A stretch of DNA of 55,150 nucleotides, from contig JARRCS010000017.1 of NCBI GenBank assembly GCA_029981855.1, positions 1 through 55,150 of the forward strand. The letters run 5' to 3'. Within the stretch, counting starts at the first letter, position 1, and the number at the start of each line of letters is the position of its first letter. The DNA is from Halanaerobiales bacterium. GTDB lineage: Bacteria; Bacillota; Halanaerobiia; Halanaerobiales; DTU029. This document shows, one piece after another, positions 1 through 8,802 of this stretch. Made by a program: the position numbers and the translations under genes. Below the pieces are notes generated by a model, which did no database searches, had not been told where the DNA came from, and was given only the letters and a program-made list of their open reading frames with translations.

Positions 1-148
1 ATAGACGTTTTTGGCAAAGTCAATTATTTGATAGATTATTAACTGCTTGCATAAATACTCATACAATTACATTTCCTGAGTTAACTTTATAGCCATATAA
101 GATATAACATGAGTGAAATAGATATGAAAAATAATGGGAGGAAGCAAA

Positions 149-2632
149 ATGGCAGGAAAGGCAGTTAAGAAAGCAACACTAAAACTGGAAGGTATGAGCT
201 GTGCTAGCTGTGCCCAGTCGATTGAAAAGGCCTTAAAGCGGGCCCGGGGAGTTGAACAGGCCCAGGTTAATTTTGCCGCCGAAAAGGCCTATGTTGAATA
301 TAACCCGGCCGAGATTGATGAGGAGAAGCTGGCTGAAGTAGTTAGGAGTACCGGTTATGATGTTCGGGATGAGAGGGAAAAGATCACCCTAAAGATTGGA
401 GGTATGACCTGTGCTAGCTGTGCAGCCACTGTAGAGAAGGCCCTTAACAAGGCAGAGGGGGTATACAGTGCCAGTGTCAACATAGCTTCGGAGAAGGCTA
501 CCGTTGAGTATGATCCGGCTGTTTTAAACAAGAGTGATTTTGAGAAGATAGTAGCAGATACCGGTTATGAAGTAGTGGGAGTAGAAGGAGATGAAACCAT
601 CCAGGCAGAAGAAGATGATGATTTAAGAAAGGTCAGGGAAGCCAAAAGGAGGATGTGGGGTGCCTGGGCCTTTACTATTCCAATCATTGTCTGGATGATC
701 CCGGAGATGGTCTTTAGTATTGTCTGGCCGAACCATGTCATCTATAATCTTGGAATGATCCTGTTAGCTATACCACCTTTGTTTATTTTTGGTCGGAAGA
801 CCTTTATCACTGCCTATAAAGCAGTCAGCCACGGTAGTGCTAATATGGATGTTCTAATTGCCATGGGGACCGGGGCTGCCTTTATTACCGGGCCGGCTGT
901 CTTCTTTACCCCAGTTGCTAACTATGCCGGAGTAGCGGCCATGATTATGGCCTTCCATCTGACCGGGCGATATATCGAAGAGACGGCTAAAGGAAGGGCT
1001 TCCCAGGCTATTAAGAAGCTGCTGGAGCTGGGGGCCAAAACGGCTACGATTATCGTGGATGGAGAAGAAAAGGAGATTCCAATTGAAGAGGTTAAACCGG
1101 GAGATATCATGCTGGTTAGACCCGGCGAAAAGATCCCCACAGATGGAGAGATAGTGGAAGGTAAGACCACTGTCGATGAATCGATGGCGACCGGGGAATC
1201 GATGCCGGTTGAGCGGAGTGTAGGTGACGAGCTTATAGGGGCCACCGTCAACCAGAACGGTTTAATTAAGGTCAAAGCTACCAAAGTAGGTAAGGATACC
1301 TTCCTCTCCCAGGTCATCAAGATGGTTGAGGAGGCTCAGGGGACCAAGGTCCCGATCCAGGAGTTTGCAGACCGGATAACCGGGATTTTTGTCCCAACAG
1401 TCCTGGTGATTGCCGCCCTAACCTTTATCTTATGGTTAGTTTTTCCTGATGCATTACGCAGTATTGGCATCTGGGCCCGGGATTTTCTGCCCTGGGTTAA
1501 TCCTACCCTAGGGACGGTCACCCTGGCTATCTTTGCCACAATAGCGGTCTTAGTAATTGCCTGTCCCTGTGCTTTAGGCCTGGCAACCCCGACAGCCTTA
1601 ATGGTTGGTAGCGGTCTTGGAGCCGAGAATGGGGTCTTAATCCGTAATGGAGAAGCGATTCAGACCATGAAGGATGTCCATACCATTGTCTTTGATAAAA
1701 CGGGGACGATTACGAAAGGTCAGCCTGAGGTCACCGATATAATACCAACTAATGATTATAGTAAAGAGGAACTACTGCAGCTGGCAGCCAGTGTAGAGTC
1801 TGGTTCAGAGCACCCTCTGGGGGCAGCAATTGTTGATGGAGCGAAGGCCCGGGATATTAAAGTTAAAGAGATTGAAGACTTTGGAGCGATCACCGGTAAG
1901 GGAGTTAAAGCTAAAGTAGAAGGGAAAGAGGTACTGGTAGGAAGCCGGCGGTTAATGGAAGAGGCCGGTATTAAGACAGCCGGATTGGAAGATGAGATGC
2001 GCCGTTTAGAAGAGGAAGCCAAGACGGCTATGTTAGTGGCCACTAAAGGTAAGCTGGTTGGAATTGTAGCCGTGGCTGACGCCTTAAAAGAAGATTCGGT
2101 AGAGGCAATAAAGGAACTAAGGGAATTGGGACTAGAGACGGCGATGATTACTGGAGATAATGAGAGAACGGCCAGGGCTATCGCCAGGGAGGTAGGAATC
2201 GACCATGTAGTAGCAGGGGTGCTCCCTGATGGTAAGGTGGAAGAGGTTATGAAACTCCAGGATAGATTTGGTACTATCGCTATGGTTGGTGACGGGATTA
2301 ATGATGCTCCGGCCCTAACTCAAGCTAATGTCGGGATAGCTATCGGAACCGGAACCGATATTGCTATCGAATCTTCTGACATTACACTGGTCAGGGGAGA
2401 CCTTTCTGCAGTAGTAACAGCAGTCAAACTCTCAAGGGCAACCTTCCGCAAAATTAAGCAGAATCTTTTCTGGGCCTTTATCTATAATACGGTTGCTATC
2501 CCGGTGGCCATTGTCGGGTTATTACACCCGGTTATTGCCGAGATAGCCATGGCTACCAGTTCAATTACGGTAGTTTCTAATGCCAATACCCTACGCCGGG
2601 TTAATATTAAATCCAGGTATGCCCGGAAGTAG
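149..2632 (+). CDS. copA: Copper-exporting P1B-type ATPase, paralog 1
   Basis: Pumps Cu(I) out across the cytoplasmic membrane using ATP. Two N-terminal HMA domains each carry GMSCASC or GMTCASC, with cysteine pairs near residues 18/21 and 88/91. The transmembrane metal site is CPC near 472-474, the phosphorylated Asp is in DKTGT near 516, and TGDN and GDGIND hinge motifs follow. Length (827 aa) is normal for a two-HMA CopA. I chose the ATG at 149 over the one at 134 because GGGAGG (136-141) sits 7 bases upstream and the product then aligns with the second copy (MAGKAVKK against MAEKALKK). Unlike its neighbours, no clear CsoR-like operator is visible in the 148 bases upstream. Function is confident; the true substrate (Cu rather than Ag) is from the family. 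Confidence 0.96.
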   Translation: MAGKAVKKATLKLEGMSCASCAQSIEKALKRARGVEQAQVNFAAEKAYVEYNPAEIDEEKLAEVVRSTGYDVRDEREKITLKIGGMTCASCAATVEKALNKAEGVYSASVNIASEKATVEYDPAVLNKSDFEKIVADTGYEVVGVEGDETIQAEEDDDLRKVREAKRRMWGAWAFTIPIIVWMIPEMVFSIVWPNHVIYNLGMILLAIPPLFIFGRKTFITAYKAVSHGSANMDVLIAMGTGAAFITGPAVFFTPVANYAGVAAMIMAFHLTGRYIEETAKGRASQAIKKLLELGAKTATIIVDGEEKEIPIEEVKPGDIMLVRPGEKIPTDGEIVEGKTTVDESMATGESMPVERSVGDELIGATVNQNGLIKVKATKVGKDTFLSQVIKMVEEAQGTKVPIQEFADRITGIFVPTVLVIAALTFILWLVFPDALRSIGIWARDFLPWVNPTLGTVTLAIFATIAVLVIACPCALGLATPTALMVGSGLGAENGVLIRNGEAIQTMKDVHTIVFDKTGTITKGQPEVTDIIPTNDYSKEELLQLAASVESGSEHPLGAAIVDGAKARDIKVKEIEDFGAITGKGVKAKVEGKEVLVGSRRLMEEAGIKTAGLEDEMRRLEEEAKTAMLVATKGKLVGIVAVADALKEDSVEAIKELRELGLETAMITGDNERTARAIAREVGIDHVVAGVLPDGKVEEVMKLQDRFGTIAMVGDGINDAPALTQANVGIAIGTGTDIAIESSDITLVRGDLSAVVTAVKLSRATFRKIKQNLFWAFIYNTVAIPVAIVGLLHPVIAEIAMATSSITVVSNANTLRRVNIKSRYARK

Positions 2633-2778
2633 TTTCAGTAACTTGGGTTAGTCTTTATACCTGGGGGGCAAATATTAATAGGAGAACAATAGAGAATATC
2701 AAGAAAGCAGGACTAAACATTGTTGAATCTCATGATCTCTGGTTTGACATAGTTAAGGAAATCGTATTGAGTCCCTAA
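2632..2778 (+). pseudogene. C-terminal remnant of a class I SAM-dependent methyltransferase
   Basis: Directly after copA one frame reads open to a stop at 2776-2778. It ends in a segment with GANINRRTIENIKKAGL followed by LWFDIVKEIV. This is the usual tail of small UbiE-like methyltransferases (the family pattern is G-x-N-I-N-R-x-T-x-E-N-I-K-K-A-G). No start codon with a ribosome-binding site and no SAM-binding region precede it, so most of the gene is gone. It is probably debris left when the copper genes were duplicated or inserted here. The family call is from remembered consensus, not a search. Confidence 0.6.
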
Positions 2779-2796
2779 AATTATCTTAATTTTCCC

Positions 2797-2860
2797 TTGA
2801 CAGAATCCATAATCTATGGTAGAGTAAAATTAAAGTTACCCTATAGAGGTATATAGTATA
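2797..2860 (+). promoter_or_regulatory. CsoR-type promoter/operator A, upstream of the YHS gene
   Basis: TTGACA at 2797-2802 and TAGAGT at 2820-2825 are 17 bases apart. Just downstream, 2837-2859 reads TACCCTATAGAGGTATATAG, close to the known Bacillus CsoR operator pattern (TACCC, G-run, GGTA). The ribosome-binding site AGGAGGTGA follows at once. A repressor bound here would block transcription start; Cu(I) binding to CsoR would release it. Confidence 0.7.
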
Positions 2861-2874
2861 AGGAGGTGAATAAT

Positions 2875-3033
2875 ATGGCTAAGGATCCCGTTTGTGGAAT
2901 GGATGTAAATCCTGATGAGGCTGCAGCTACTTATGAATACATGGGCAAAAAATACTATTTCTGTTCAGAGCACTGCAAGAATAAGTTTGCAGCCAATCCA
3001 GCTGAATATGTTGAAGAAGATGGCTGTTGTTAG
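2875..3033 (+). CDS. YHS-domain metal-binding peptide
   Basis: A 52-residue protein starting MAKDPVCGMDVNPDEA and ending in a CC pair. It is a single YHS domain (the CG-M-x-V opening, then Y-x-G-K-x-Y-x-F-C-S-x-x-C-x-x-x-F). YHS domains occur alone next to, or fused to, copper ATPases and are thought to bind or hand over metal. The cysteines are at 7, 30, 34, 51 and 52. AGGAGGTGA at 2861-2869 is ideally spaced. It lies between copA and csoR behind CsoR-type operator A, so it is probably copper-induced. A truncated second copy lies at 20581. Confidence 0.88.
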   Translation: MAKDPVCGMDVNPDEAAATYEYMGKKYYFCSEHCKNKFAANPAEYVEEDGCC

Positions 3034-3087
3034 TTTTTAATTAAAGCAATCTGGCAGTAACGACCACTCAAATATTGTATATATTTT

Positions 3088-3119
3088 GGGGCACTTATTT
3101 TTATAAGTGTCCTTTTTTT
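3088..3119 (+). terminator. Rho-independent terminator after the YHS gene
   Basis: A hairpin of GGCACTTAT pairing with ATAAGTGTCC (one bulge) is followed by seven T residues. It ends the YHS transcript before the next promoter at 3181. Confidence 0.75.
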
Positions 3120-3180
3120 GAATGTCCGTTAAGGTGTATTTTTGAGGGTAGCAAATGAAAGAGATTATAATAATGGGGCC

Positions 3181-3237
3181 TTGACAGCAAAAAAGATATA
3201 CGTTAAAATAAATATACATAATAGGGGTATATGGTAC
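3181..3237 (+). promoter_or_regulatory. CsoR-type promoter/operator B, upstream of csoR
   Basis: TTGACA at 3181-3186 and TAAAAT at 3204-3209 are 17 bases apart. The operator-like stretch 3213-3237 contains ATAGGGGTATATGGTAC. The right half matches the other sites; the left half is less symmetric. The placement just below the -10 box suggests CsoR controls its own synthesis. Confidence 0.72.
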
Positions 3238-3313
3238 ATTTGTAGGATGGTCCTGTCTATAATTCATAGCTAAGGGTCTAATAAAATAATAAATTAAACT
3301 AAGGAGCTGATAA

Positions 3314-3601
3314 ATGATGAATTCTATTTGCGGACATGAGAAAAAGGACCTGTTGATAAGATTGAGAAGGATTGAGGGCCAGATCAGGGGAATCCAGAAG
3401 ATGATCGAAGAGGATAAGTACTGTGTCGACATCTTAACCCAGGTTGTTGCGGTCAGAGGTGCATTACAGAAAGTAGGGCTCAAAGTACTTGATGACCATG
3501 TTCACGGTTGTGTGCAGAGAGCAATCAAGGAAGAAGACCGGGAAAAAAATGAAAGGATTGTTGATGAATTAATGAATGTCCTGGCTAAATTTTCTGGTTA
3601 A
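3314..3601 (+). CDS. csoR: Copper-sensing transcriptional repressor CsoR, copy 1
   Basis: A small all-helical repressor that binds operators without copper and lets go on Cu(I) binding. The product (95 aa) carries the family core RLRRIEGQIRGI and the Cu ligand set: Cys in YCVDIL, then His and Cys in DHVHGC. This C-H-C set fits CsoR rather than the nickel sensor RcnR or the persulfide sensor CstR. AAGGAG at 3301-3306 suits the ATG at 3314; the adjacent ATG at 3317 matches the start of the second copy (MNS) and is also possible. The gene sits between the YHS gene and copA2, behind operator B. A closely related paralog is at 21955. Confidence 0.93.
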   Translation: MMNSICGHEKKDLLIRLRRIEGQIRGIQKMIEEDKYCVDILTQVVAVRGALQKVGLKVLDDHVHGCVQRAIKEEDREKNERIVDELMNVLAKFSG

Positions 3602-3642
3602 AGAAACAGGGGAACACCGAAACTGAAAGGAGTTTTAAAAAA

Positions 3643-3670
3643 TCAAGAAAAAAATTCAATTTTTTCTTGA
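3643..3670 (+). repeat. A/T-rich perfect hairpin overlapping the copA2 -35 box
   Basis: TCAAGAAAAAA (3643-3653) and TTTTTTCTTGA (3660-3670) are perfect 11-base inverted repeats around a 6-base loop. The right arm supplies the TTGA of the copA2 -35 box. It could act as a weak terminator for csoR as well as part of the promoter. Confidence 0.5.
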
Positions 3671-3737
3671 CAGAATAAAAAATATATGGTAAAGTATAGA
3701 TAATATATACTATATAGGGGTATATAGTATATATTAT
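3667..3737 (+). promoter_or_regulatory. CsoR-type promoter/operator C, upstream of copA2
   Basis: TTGACA at 3667-3672 and TAAAGT at 3690-3695 are 17 bases apart. The operator is an exact inverted repeat of 17-base arms (3700-3716 and 3721-3737) around a central GGGG (3717-3720); the core reads ATACTATATAGGGGTATATA. It is the most symmetric of the six sites and probably a strong CsoR target. Confidence 0.78.
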
Positions 3738-3769
3738 AAATATTATTAAAATAATTTGGAGGTGTAAAA

Positions 3770-6259
3770 ATGGCAGAAAAAGCACTTAAGAAAGCGACTT
3801 TACAACTGAAGGGTATGAGCTGTGCCAGCTGTGCCCAGACGATTGAAAAGGCCTTAAATAAAGCAAATGGTGTCAAAAAGGCACAGGTAAATTTTGCTGC
3901 TGAAAAGGCCTATGTTGAGTTTGATCCGGGCATTATTAATGAAGGAAAGCTGGCTGATGTGGTACGCAGTACTGGTTATGATGTTAAAGAGGAAAGGGAG
4001 AAGATTACTTTAAAGATTGGCGGTATGACTTGCGCAAGTTGTGCTTCGACGGTAGAGAAGGCCTTAAATAAGGCCGAAGGGGTCTTCAGTGCCAGTGTTA
4101 ACATAGCATCGGAAAAGGGGACTGTTGAATATGACCCCCAGGTACTTTCCAGAGAGGATTTCAAAAAGATAGTTGCTACTACAGGATATGAAGTAGTAGG
4201 GTTTGAAGGAGATGAGACTATAACATCTCAGGTTGAAGAAGATGATGACTTGAAAAAGGTCCGTGAAGCGAAAAAAAGAATGTGGGGTGCCTGGGCTTTT
4301 ACCATTCCGATTATCCTCTGGATGATTCCTGAGATGATTTACGGAGTTGCCTGGCCGAACCGGACTATTTATGATCTTGGAATGATTATACTTGCTATTC
4401 CACCATTATTCTTCTTCGGACGGAAGACCTTTGTAACCGCCTACAAAGCGGTTAGTCACGGTGGAGCCAATATGGATGTCCTGATTGCTATCGGAACCGG
4501 GGCTGCCTTTGTTACCGGACCGGCAGTCTTCTTTACCCCGATTGCTAACTATGCCGGGGTAGCGGCTATGATTATGGCCTTTCATCTGACCGGGCGTTAT
4601 ATTGAAGAGACGGCTAAAGGTAGGGCTTCCCAGGCAATCAAGAAGCTTCTGGAACTGGGAGCCAAGACGGCAACCATTATCGTTGACGGTGAAGAGAAGG
4701 AGATTCCTATCGAGGAAGTTAAACCGGGGGATATAATGCTGGTTAGGCCCGGAGAGAAGATCCCGACAGATGGGGAGATAGTCGAAGGCAAGACCAGTGT
4801 TGATGAATCGATGGCCACCGGGGAATCAATGCCGGTTGAAAAGACTGTCGGTGATGAGGTTATTGGGGCCACCGTTAATCAGAACGGATTGATCAAGGTC
4901 AAGGCCACCAAGGTAGGTAAGGATACCTTCCTCTCCCAGGTAATTAAGATGGTAGAGGAGGCCCAGGGAACCAAGGTGCCGATCCAGGAGTTTGCCGACC
5001 GGATCACCGGAATCTTTGTCCCGACAGTGTTGATAATTGCGGCTTTAACCTTTATCCTCTGGTTAGTCTTCCCTGATGCTTTCCGCAGTGTCGGGATCTG
5101 GGCTAATAGCTTTTTACCCTGGGTTAATCCCACTTTGGGAACAATAACCCTGGCTATCTTTGCTACCATTGCAGTACTTGTAATCGCCTGCCCTTGTGCT
5201 TTAGGACTGGCTACCCCGACTGCATTAATGGTCGGAAGTGGTCTCGGGGCAGAGAATGGTGTCTTAATCCGGAAGGGTGAAGCTATTCAAACCATGAAAG
5301 AGGTTCATACCATAGTCTTTGATAAGACGGGAACGATTACCAAAGGGCAGCCTGAGGTAACCGATCTAAGTCCGGCAAATGGTTTTAGTGAAGAGGAGCT
5401 GCTGCAGCTGGCGGCCAGTGTTGAGGCCGGTTCAGAGCATCCGCTGGGAGTAGCAATTGTCGAAGGAGCAAAGGCAAGAGGCCTTGCACTCAAAGATATC
5501 GAAGACTTTGGAGCGGTAACCGGTAAAGGTGTTAAAGCGAAGATTGAAGGGAAGGAAGTCCTGGTCGGAAGCAGGCGTTTGATGGAAGAAGCCGGAATAA
5601 AAACAGCCGGAATGGAAAAGGAGATGCAGCGGTTAGAAGAAGAGGCCAAGACCGCTATGCTGGTTGCAACAGAAGGTAAACTGGTTGGGATCGTAGCTGT
5701 AGCCGATGCTCTGAAGGAGGACTCGGTAGCAGCAATCAAAGAGTTGCGGGAATTAGGTTTAGAGACAGCCATGATTACCGGAGATAATGAGAGGACGGCT
5801 AAAGCAATAGCGAAGGAAGTAGGAATCGACCATGTAGTTGCCGAGGTTTTGCCTGATGGTAAGGTGGATGAGATAATGAGGCTGCAGGATAGATTCGGTA
5901 TCATCGCTATGGTAGGAGATGGTATCAATGATGCTCCGGCCTTAACCCAGGCCAATGTGGGGATTGCCATCGGAACCGGAACCGATATCGCCATCGAATC
6001 TTCCGATATTACTCTGGTTAGAGGAGACCTCTCGGCCGTAGTTACAGCAGTTAAGCTATCAAGGGCAACCTTCAGGAAGATTAAACAGAATCTCTTCTGG
6101 GCCTTTATCTACAATACGGTAGCTATCCCGGTTGCTATTCTCGGTTTATTACACCCGGTAATTGCCGAGGTTGCCATGGCCACCAGTTCAATTAGTGTAG
6201 TAACAAATGCCAATCTCCTGCGCCGGGTCAATATCAAACCAAATTATGTCAAGGAATAA
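3770..6259 (+). CDS. copA: Copper-exporting P1B-type ATPase, paralog 2
   Basis: A second Cu(I) export ATPase, 829 aa, nearly the same as the gene at 149 along its whole length. The HMA cysteines are near 18/21 and 88/91, the membrane CPC near 474-476 and the phosphorylated Asp in DKTGT near 518. Differences are mostly conservative changes plus two extra residues in the acidic linker after HMA2. Synonymous sites differ widely, so the duplication is not very recent. GGAGGTG precedes the ATG ideally, and the gene has the perfectly symmetric CsoR-type operator C. The two pumps may differ in expression rather than mechanism. Confidence 0.96.
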   Translation: MAEKALKKATLQLKGMSCASCAQTIEKALNKANGVKKAQVNFAAEKAYVEFDPGIINEGKLADVVRSTGYDVKEEREKITLKIGGMTCASCASTVEKALNKAEGVFSASVNIASEKGTVEYDPQVLSREDFKKIVATTGYEVVGFEGDETITSQVEEDDDLKKVREAKKRMWGAWAFTIPIILWMIPEMIYGVAWPNRTIYDLGMIILAIPPLFFFGRKTFVTAYKAVSHGGANMDVLIAIGTGAAFVTGPAVFFTPIANYAGVAAMIMAFHLTGRYIEETAKGRASQAIKKLLELGAKTATIIVDGEEKEIPIEEVKPGDIMLVRPGEKIPTDGEIVEGKTSVDESMATGESMPVEKTVGDEVIGATVNQNGLIKVKATKVGKDTFLSQVIKMVEEAQGTKVPIQEFADRITGIFVPTVLIIAALTFILWLVFPDAFRSVGIWANSFLPWVNPTLGTITLAIFATIAVLVIACPCALGLATPTALMVGSGLGAENGVLIRKGEAIQTMKEVHTIVFDKTGTITKGQPEVTDLSPANGFSEEELLQLAASVEAGSEHPLGVAIVEGAKARGLALKDIEDFGAVTGKGVKAKIEGKEVLVGSRRLMEEAGIKTAGMEKEMQRLEEEAKTAMLVATEGKLVGIVAVADALKEDSVAAIKELRELGLETAMITGDNERTAKAIAKEVGIDHVVAEVLPDGKVDEIMRLQDRFGIIAMVGDGINDAPALTQANVGIAIGTGTDIAIESSDITLVRGDLSAVVTAVKLSRATFRKIKQNLFWAFIYNTVAIPVAILGLLHPVIAEVAMATSSISVVTNANLLRRVNIKPNYVKE

Positions 6260-6268
6260 AAAAACAAG

Positions 6269-6303
6269 AGGGATGGGATAGTCAAATATCCCATCCCCTT
6301 TAT
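6269..6303 (+). terminator. Terminator after copA2
   Basis: GGGATGGGATA (6270-6280) pairs with TATCCCATCCC (6287-6297) around a 6-base loop, followed by a short T-rich run. This is a strong 11-base stem. Confidence 0.72.
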
Positions 6304-6362
6304 ATAGATTGGACATACATTACCTATGTATGGTTAAATAAAGCAAAAGGAGGGAGAATAAC

Positions 6363-6706
6363 ATGTATTATTGGGTCTTACTAGTTATTGGTATTCTGGC
6401 GGCATTAGTCATTAATCCACTGGTTATGGGCAAACGAAAGGTTACAGGCGGATTCTGGAGTGTGCTTGTGATTGATTTGTTAGGAACCTGGGTTGGTGAC
6501 CTTGCCCTGGGGGACTGGGGCTGGATGTTAACAGGTTCAGGGTCGGTTTTGACCGGGGGGAGGCCAGGGTGATCCATCATGCTGATAGGGTAAGTTCATC
6601 CCATCTTGTTGAGACACTGGAAGATGCCGGTTATACGGTAAAAATCGTTGAAACTCCTCCCGAATTACTGTCTGAATTTGAGGCAACAGATCTTGATATT
6701 TTTTGA
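6363..6706 (+). pseudogene. Small membrane protein joined out of frame to an HMA/CopZ tail
   Basis: An AGGAGGG ribosome-binding site precedes an ATG at 6363. The first frame encodes two membrane segments (69 aa) and stops at 6570-6572. A second frame, open from 6536 to the stop at 6704-6706, reads VGFDRGEARVIHHADRVSSS and then LVETLEDAGYTVKIVE. That is the second half of a heavy-metal-associated (CopZ-like) domain, lacking the CxxC half. Either a frameshift in a membrane-HMA fusion or a deletion that fused two genes explains this. The 69-residue membrane protein could still be made. I cannot name the membrane part. Confidence 0.55.
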
Positions 6707-6788
6707 GGGAACTTCATAATTTCTTCACATTTCCCCTTTATAATAGAGTTACCGGGTAAGGGTAATTGATCTGAAAGGAGATGATAAT

Positions 6789-7031
6789 ATGTATGGAATA
6801 GGTTTCGGTCATATGATGGGTTGGGGAGGTGGAATCTTTATGATGTTCTTCTGGGTGTTGATTATCATCGGAATTATTTATCTGTTCAGTAACAGAAATA
6901 CAAATCACAGAGATAACAGCTGTTCCTACAGACAGGAGAGTCAGGCAGAAGAGATTGCCAAAGAAAGATATGCCAGGGGTGAGATTACTAAGGAGGAACT
7001 AGAAGAGATCTTAAGGGATCTCCGCAGATAA
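6789..7031 (+). CDS. SHOCT-domain small membrane protein 1
   Basis: An 80-residue protein with one membrane helix (about residues 14-33), a short polar linker and a C-terminal SHOCT motif (AEEIAKERYARGEITKEELE). Its N-terminus is rich in Gly, Met and His (GFGHMMGWGGG). SHOCT tails occur on many short membrane proteins and are thought to mediate oligomerisation; no enzyme activity is implied. AAAGGAGATGATA gives a good ribosome-binding site. Its place beside copper genes and the similar protein at 8319 suggests a role in the envelope response to metal, which is inference. Confidence 0.8.
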   Translation: MYGIGFGHMMGWGGGIFMMFFWVLIIIGIIYLFSNRNTNHRDNSCSYRQESQAEEIAKERYARGEITKEELEEILRDLRR

Positions 7032-7219
7032 AATGAAACTTAGTTTCAGAGGGAGTTTTAAAATTTCCTGAAGAATAGTTGAGTGAACGGGGGATTCTTA
7101 GCAGCAGTAAGCTATCGGATAAATTTTTTAAAGTGAAGGGGGAATCTGATTGAAGTTATTAAATAGAATGAAAACGGTTTTTAAAGCCAGGATGAATAAT
7201 AGAGGAAAGTATTCAGAAT

Positions 7220-7357
7220 ATGAGAAGAAGAAAAAACGAGCTGGAAAAAGAAATTACAGAGATTGATAGTGCAATCAAGATGCTGGAAATTAAAGAATTA
7301 GAGTTAGAGGCTCTAAAATTACAGGAAGAAATCTCTGACCTAAAAAATGATATCTAG
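7220..7357 (+). CDS. Short coiled-coil peptide (uncertain)
   Basis: A 45-residue reading frame, ATG at 7220 and TAG at 7355-7357. It is almost wholly charged and leucine-rich with heptad spacing (LEKEITEIDSAIKMLEIKEL), hence a probable coiled coil. The ribosome-binding site (AGAGGAAAG, 11 bases upstream) is weak. Similar coiled-coil tails occur in DUF5320-type peptides near metal genes, so it may be real or a fragment. The rest of 7032-7428 shows only a small GAAACTTAGTTTC palindrome. Confidence 0.35.
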   Translation: MRRRKNELEKEITEIDSAIKMLEIKELELEALKLQEEISDLKNDI

Positions 7358-7428
7358 TTTTGACTTTTTTGATATCAAACACATTATTAATCAAAATGTT
7401 TATAATAACCTGAAGGAGGTATTTTGTG

Positions 7429-8214
7429 ATGAGAAATAAAATCTTGATTTTGGTTTTGGCTCCGATACTGGTATTCAGTGCTTATGCAATTACGGCTGCC
7501 CATAATGGTGTAAATGGCTATGGGATGATGGGACCGGATTTTCGGGGAGATTACGATTATTATAGGGAGAGGTACGGCAATGGCAGAGGATATAATGGGA
7601 TGATGGGATATGGCGGAATGATGGGCATGATGGGGATGATGATGGGCCCCGGAATGATGGGTGAATACGGCTGGGGCTATAATGGTCCAAATAACTATGA
7701 CCCAGCAACTACTGATTTAAGTGAAGATGAGATAAAAAACAGGGTTTTAGACTTTGTAAACCGTGAATTTGGACCTGGATATGAAATCGGCGATATCTTT
7801 ATCTTTGCCAATTCACCCTATTATATATCGATTGTCGAAAAAGAGACCGGGCAGGGGGCCTTCGAGTTATTATTTGATCCATATCGGAATACGATATATC
7901 CTGAGCACGGTCCAAATATGATGTGGAATCAGAAATACGGAATAATGGTCTGGGGGAATCCGGACACAGACGAGCAGCTGGATTGGGATAAGGCCCTGGA
8001 GCAGGCCCGTCAATTTGTCAAGGCCAGAAATACAGATCTTACCGTTGAAAATGAGGGACATAAGTTTTATGGCTATTATACCTTCCATACAGCCTATAAT
8101 GGTAAGACAGAAGGCATGTTAAGTGTTAATGCCTATACTGGAGATGTCTGGTACCATAACTGGCATGGGCAACTGGACAGGATTGTTGAAGCAGGTGGGC
8201 ATGAAGAAAATTAA
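7429..8214 (+). CDS. Exported Met/Gly-rich PepSY-like protein
   Basis: A 261-residue secreted or membrane-anchored protein. A signal segment (about residues 1-22) is followed by a zone packed with Gly-Met-Met repeats (about residues 28-85, for example GMMGYGGMMGMMGMMMGPG). The C-terminal half resembles a pair of PepSY folds ending in NAYTGDVWYHNWHG. Methionine clusters of this kind bind Cu(I) or Ag(I) in envelope proteins, so a copper-buffering role fits the neighbours. The ATG at 7429 lies 8 bases after AAGGAGGT; the GTG at 7426 is too close. The exact family is not recognised. Confidence 0.75.
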   Translation: MRNKILILVLAPILVFSAYAITAAHNGVNGYGMMGPDFRGDYDYYRERYGNGRGYNGMMGYGGMMGMMGMMMGPGMMGEYGWGYNGPNNYDPATTDLSEDEIKNRVLDFVNREFGPGYEIGDIFIFANSPYYISIVEKETGQGAFELLFDPYRNTIYPEHGPNMMWNQKYGIMVWGNPDTDEQLDWDKALEQARQFVKARNTDLTVENEGHKFYGYYTFHTAYNGKTEGMLSVNAYTGDVWYHNWHGQLDRIVEAGGHEEN

Positions 8215-8318
8215 AGTATCTAAAGATACATTGAGTCTAAAACGATAGACTGTGTTTAAATCTTTAAGAGAATTTGAAGTAATATCGATAAAACGAAAAA
8301 GCAAAGGAGGAGAAAATT

Positions 8319-8540
8319 ATGGGTTATTGTTATGGTTGGGGAAGTAGTTTTCTGGGTGGATACTGGTGGATTTTTCCCTTAATCTTCTGGGGGTTAATTA
8401 TTTTCGGAGTGGTTTATCTAATTAGAGCATTTTTTAGAAGAGATGAAAATGAAGCTCTAGCTATGTTAAAAAGGGAATATGCAATGGGGAGGATATCCCG
8501 GGAAGATTATCTAAACAGAAAAAAGGACCTTGAGAGGTAG
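8319..8540 (+). CDS. SHOCT-domain small membrane protein 2
   Basis: A 73-residue protein: a Gly/Trp/Tyr-rich start, one membrane helix (about 16-37), then a SHOCT-type tail (EALAMLKREYAMGRISREDY). The layout matches the gene at 6789, but the sequences are distinct. A strong AAAGGAGGAGA ribosome-binding site precedes it. It is last in the copper-region run and is followed by a terminator. Confidence 0.8.
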   Translation: MGYCYGWGSSFLGGYWWIFPLIFWGLIIFGVVYLIRAFFRRDENEALAMLKREYAMGRISREDYLNRKKDLER

Positions 8541-8645
8541 GCAAACTTACTTCTTCTGGCTTGGTCTGGGAATGGCTTCTCCAGAAATCCATAAGGAAGA
8601 TACTGTCATAAGGTATTTACTGAAGAAATCAATAAAGATGCATAA

Positions 8646-8670
8646 AAATCCCCGCTTTGAAACGGGGATT
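8646..8670. terminator. Shared terminator between converging genes
   Basis: AATCCCCG (8648-8655 region) pairs with CGGGGATT around CTTTGAAA. Flanking A and T runs on either side let it stop transcription from the SHOCT gene and from the hydrogenase gene on the other strand. Confidence 0.7.
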
Positions 8671-8802
8671 TATCATTTATCAATAATAATGAATTAATAT
8701 AGTTATAATAAATAAATTTATCTTAGTTATTTCTTGGCGGGTTATGATAATAATAGTTTAAATCGCTCATATAAGGATATTCCTGCCTGTTATCTTTGGT
8801 CA

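Noticed and set aside
5305..5994. A 229-codon open frame on the minus strand inside copA2
   Set aside because: It is the antisense shadow of a strongly conserved P-type ATPase; composition is Ser/Pro/Ala-rich nonsense, and no ribosome-binding site is present.
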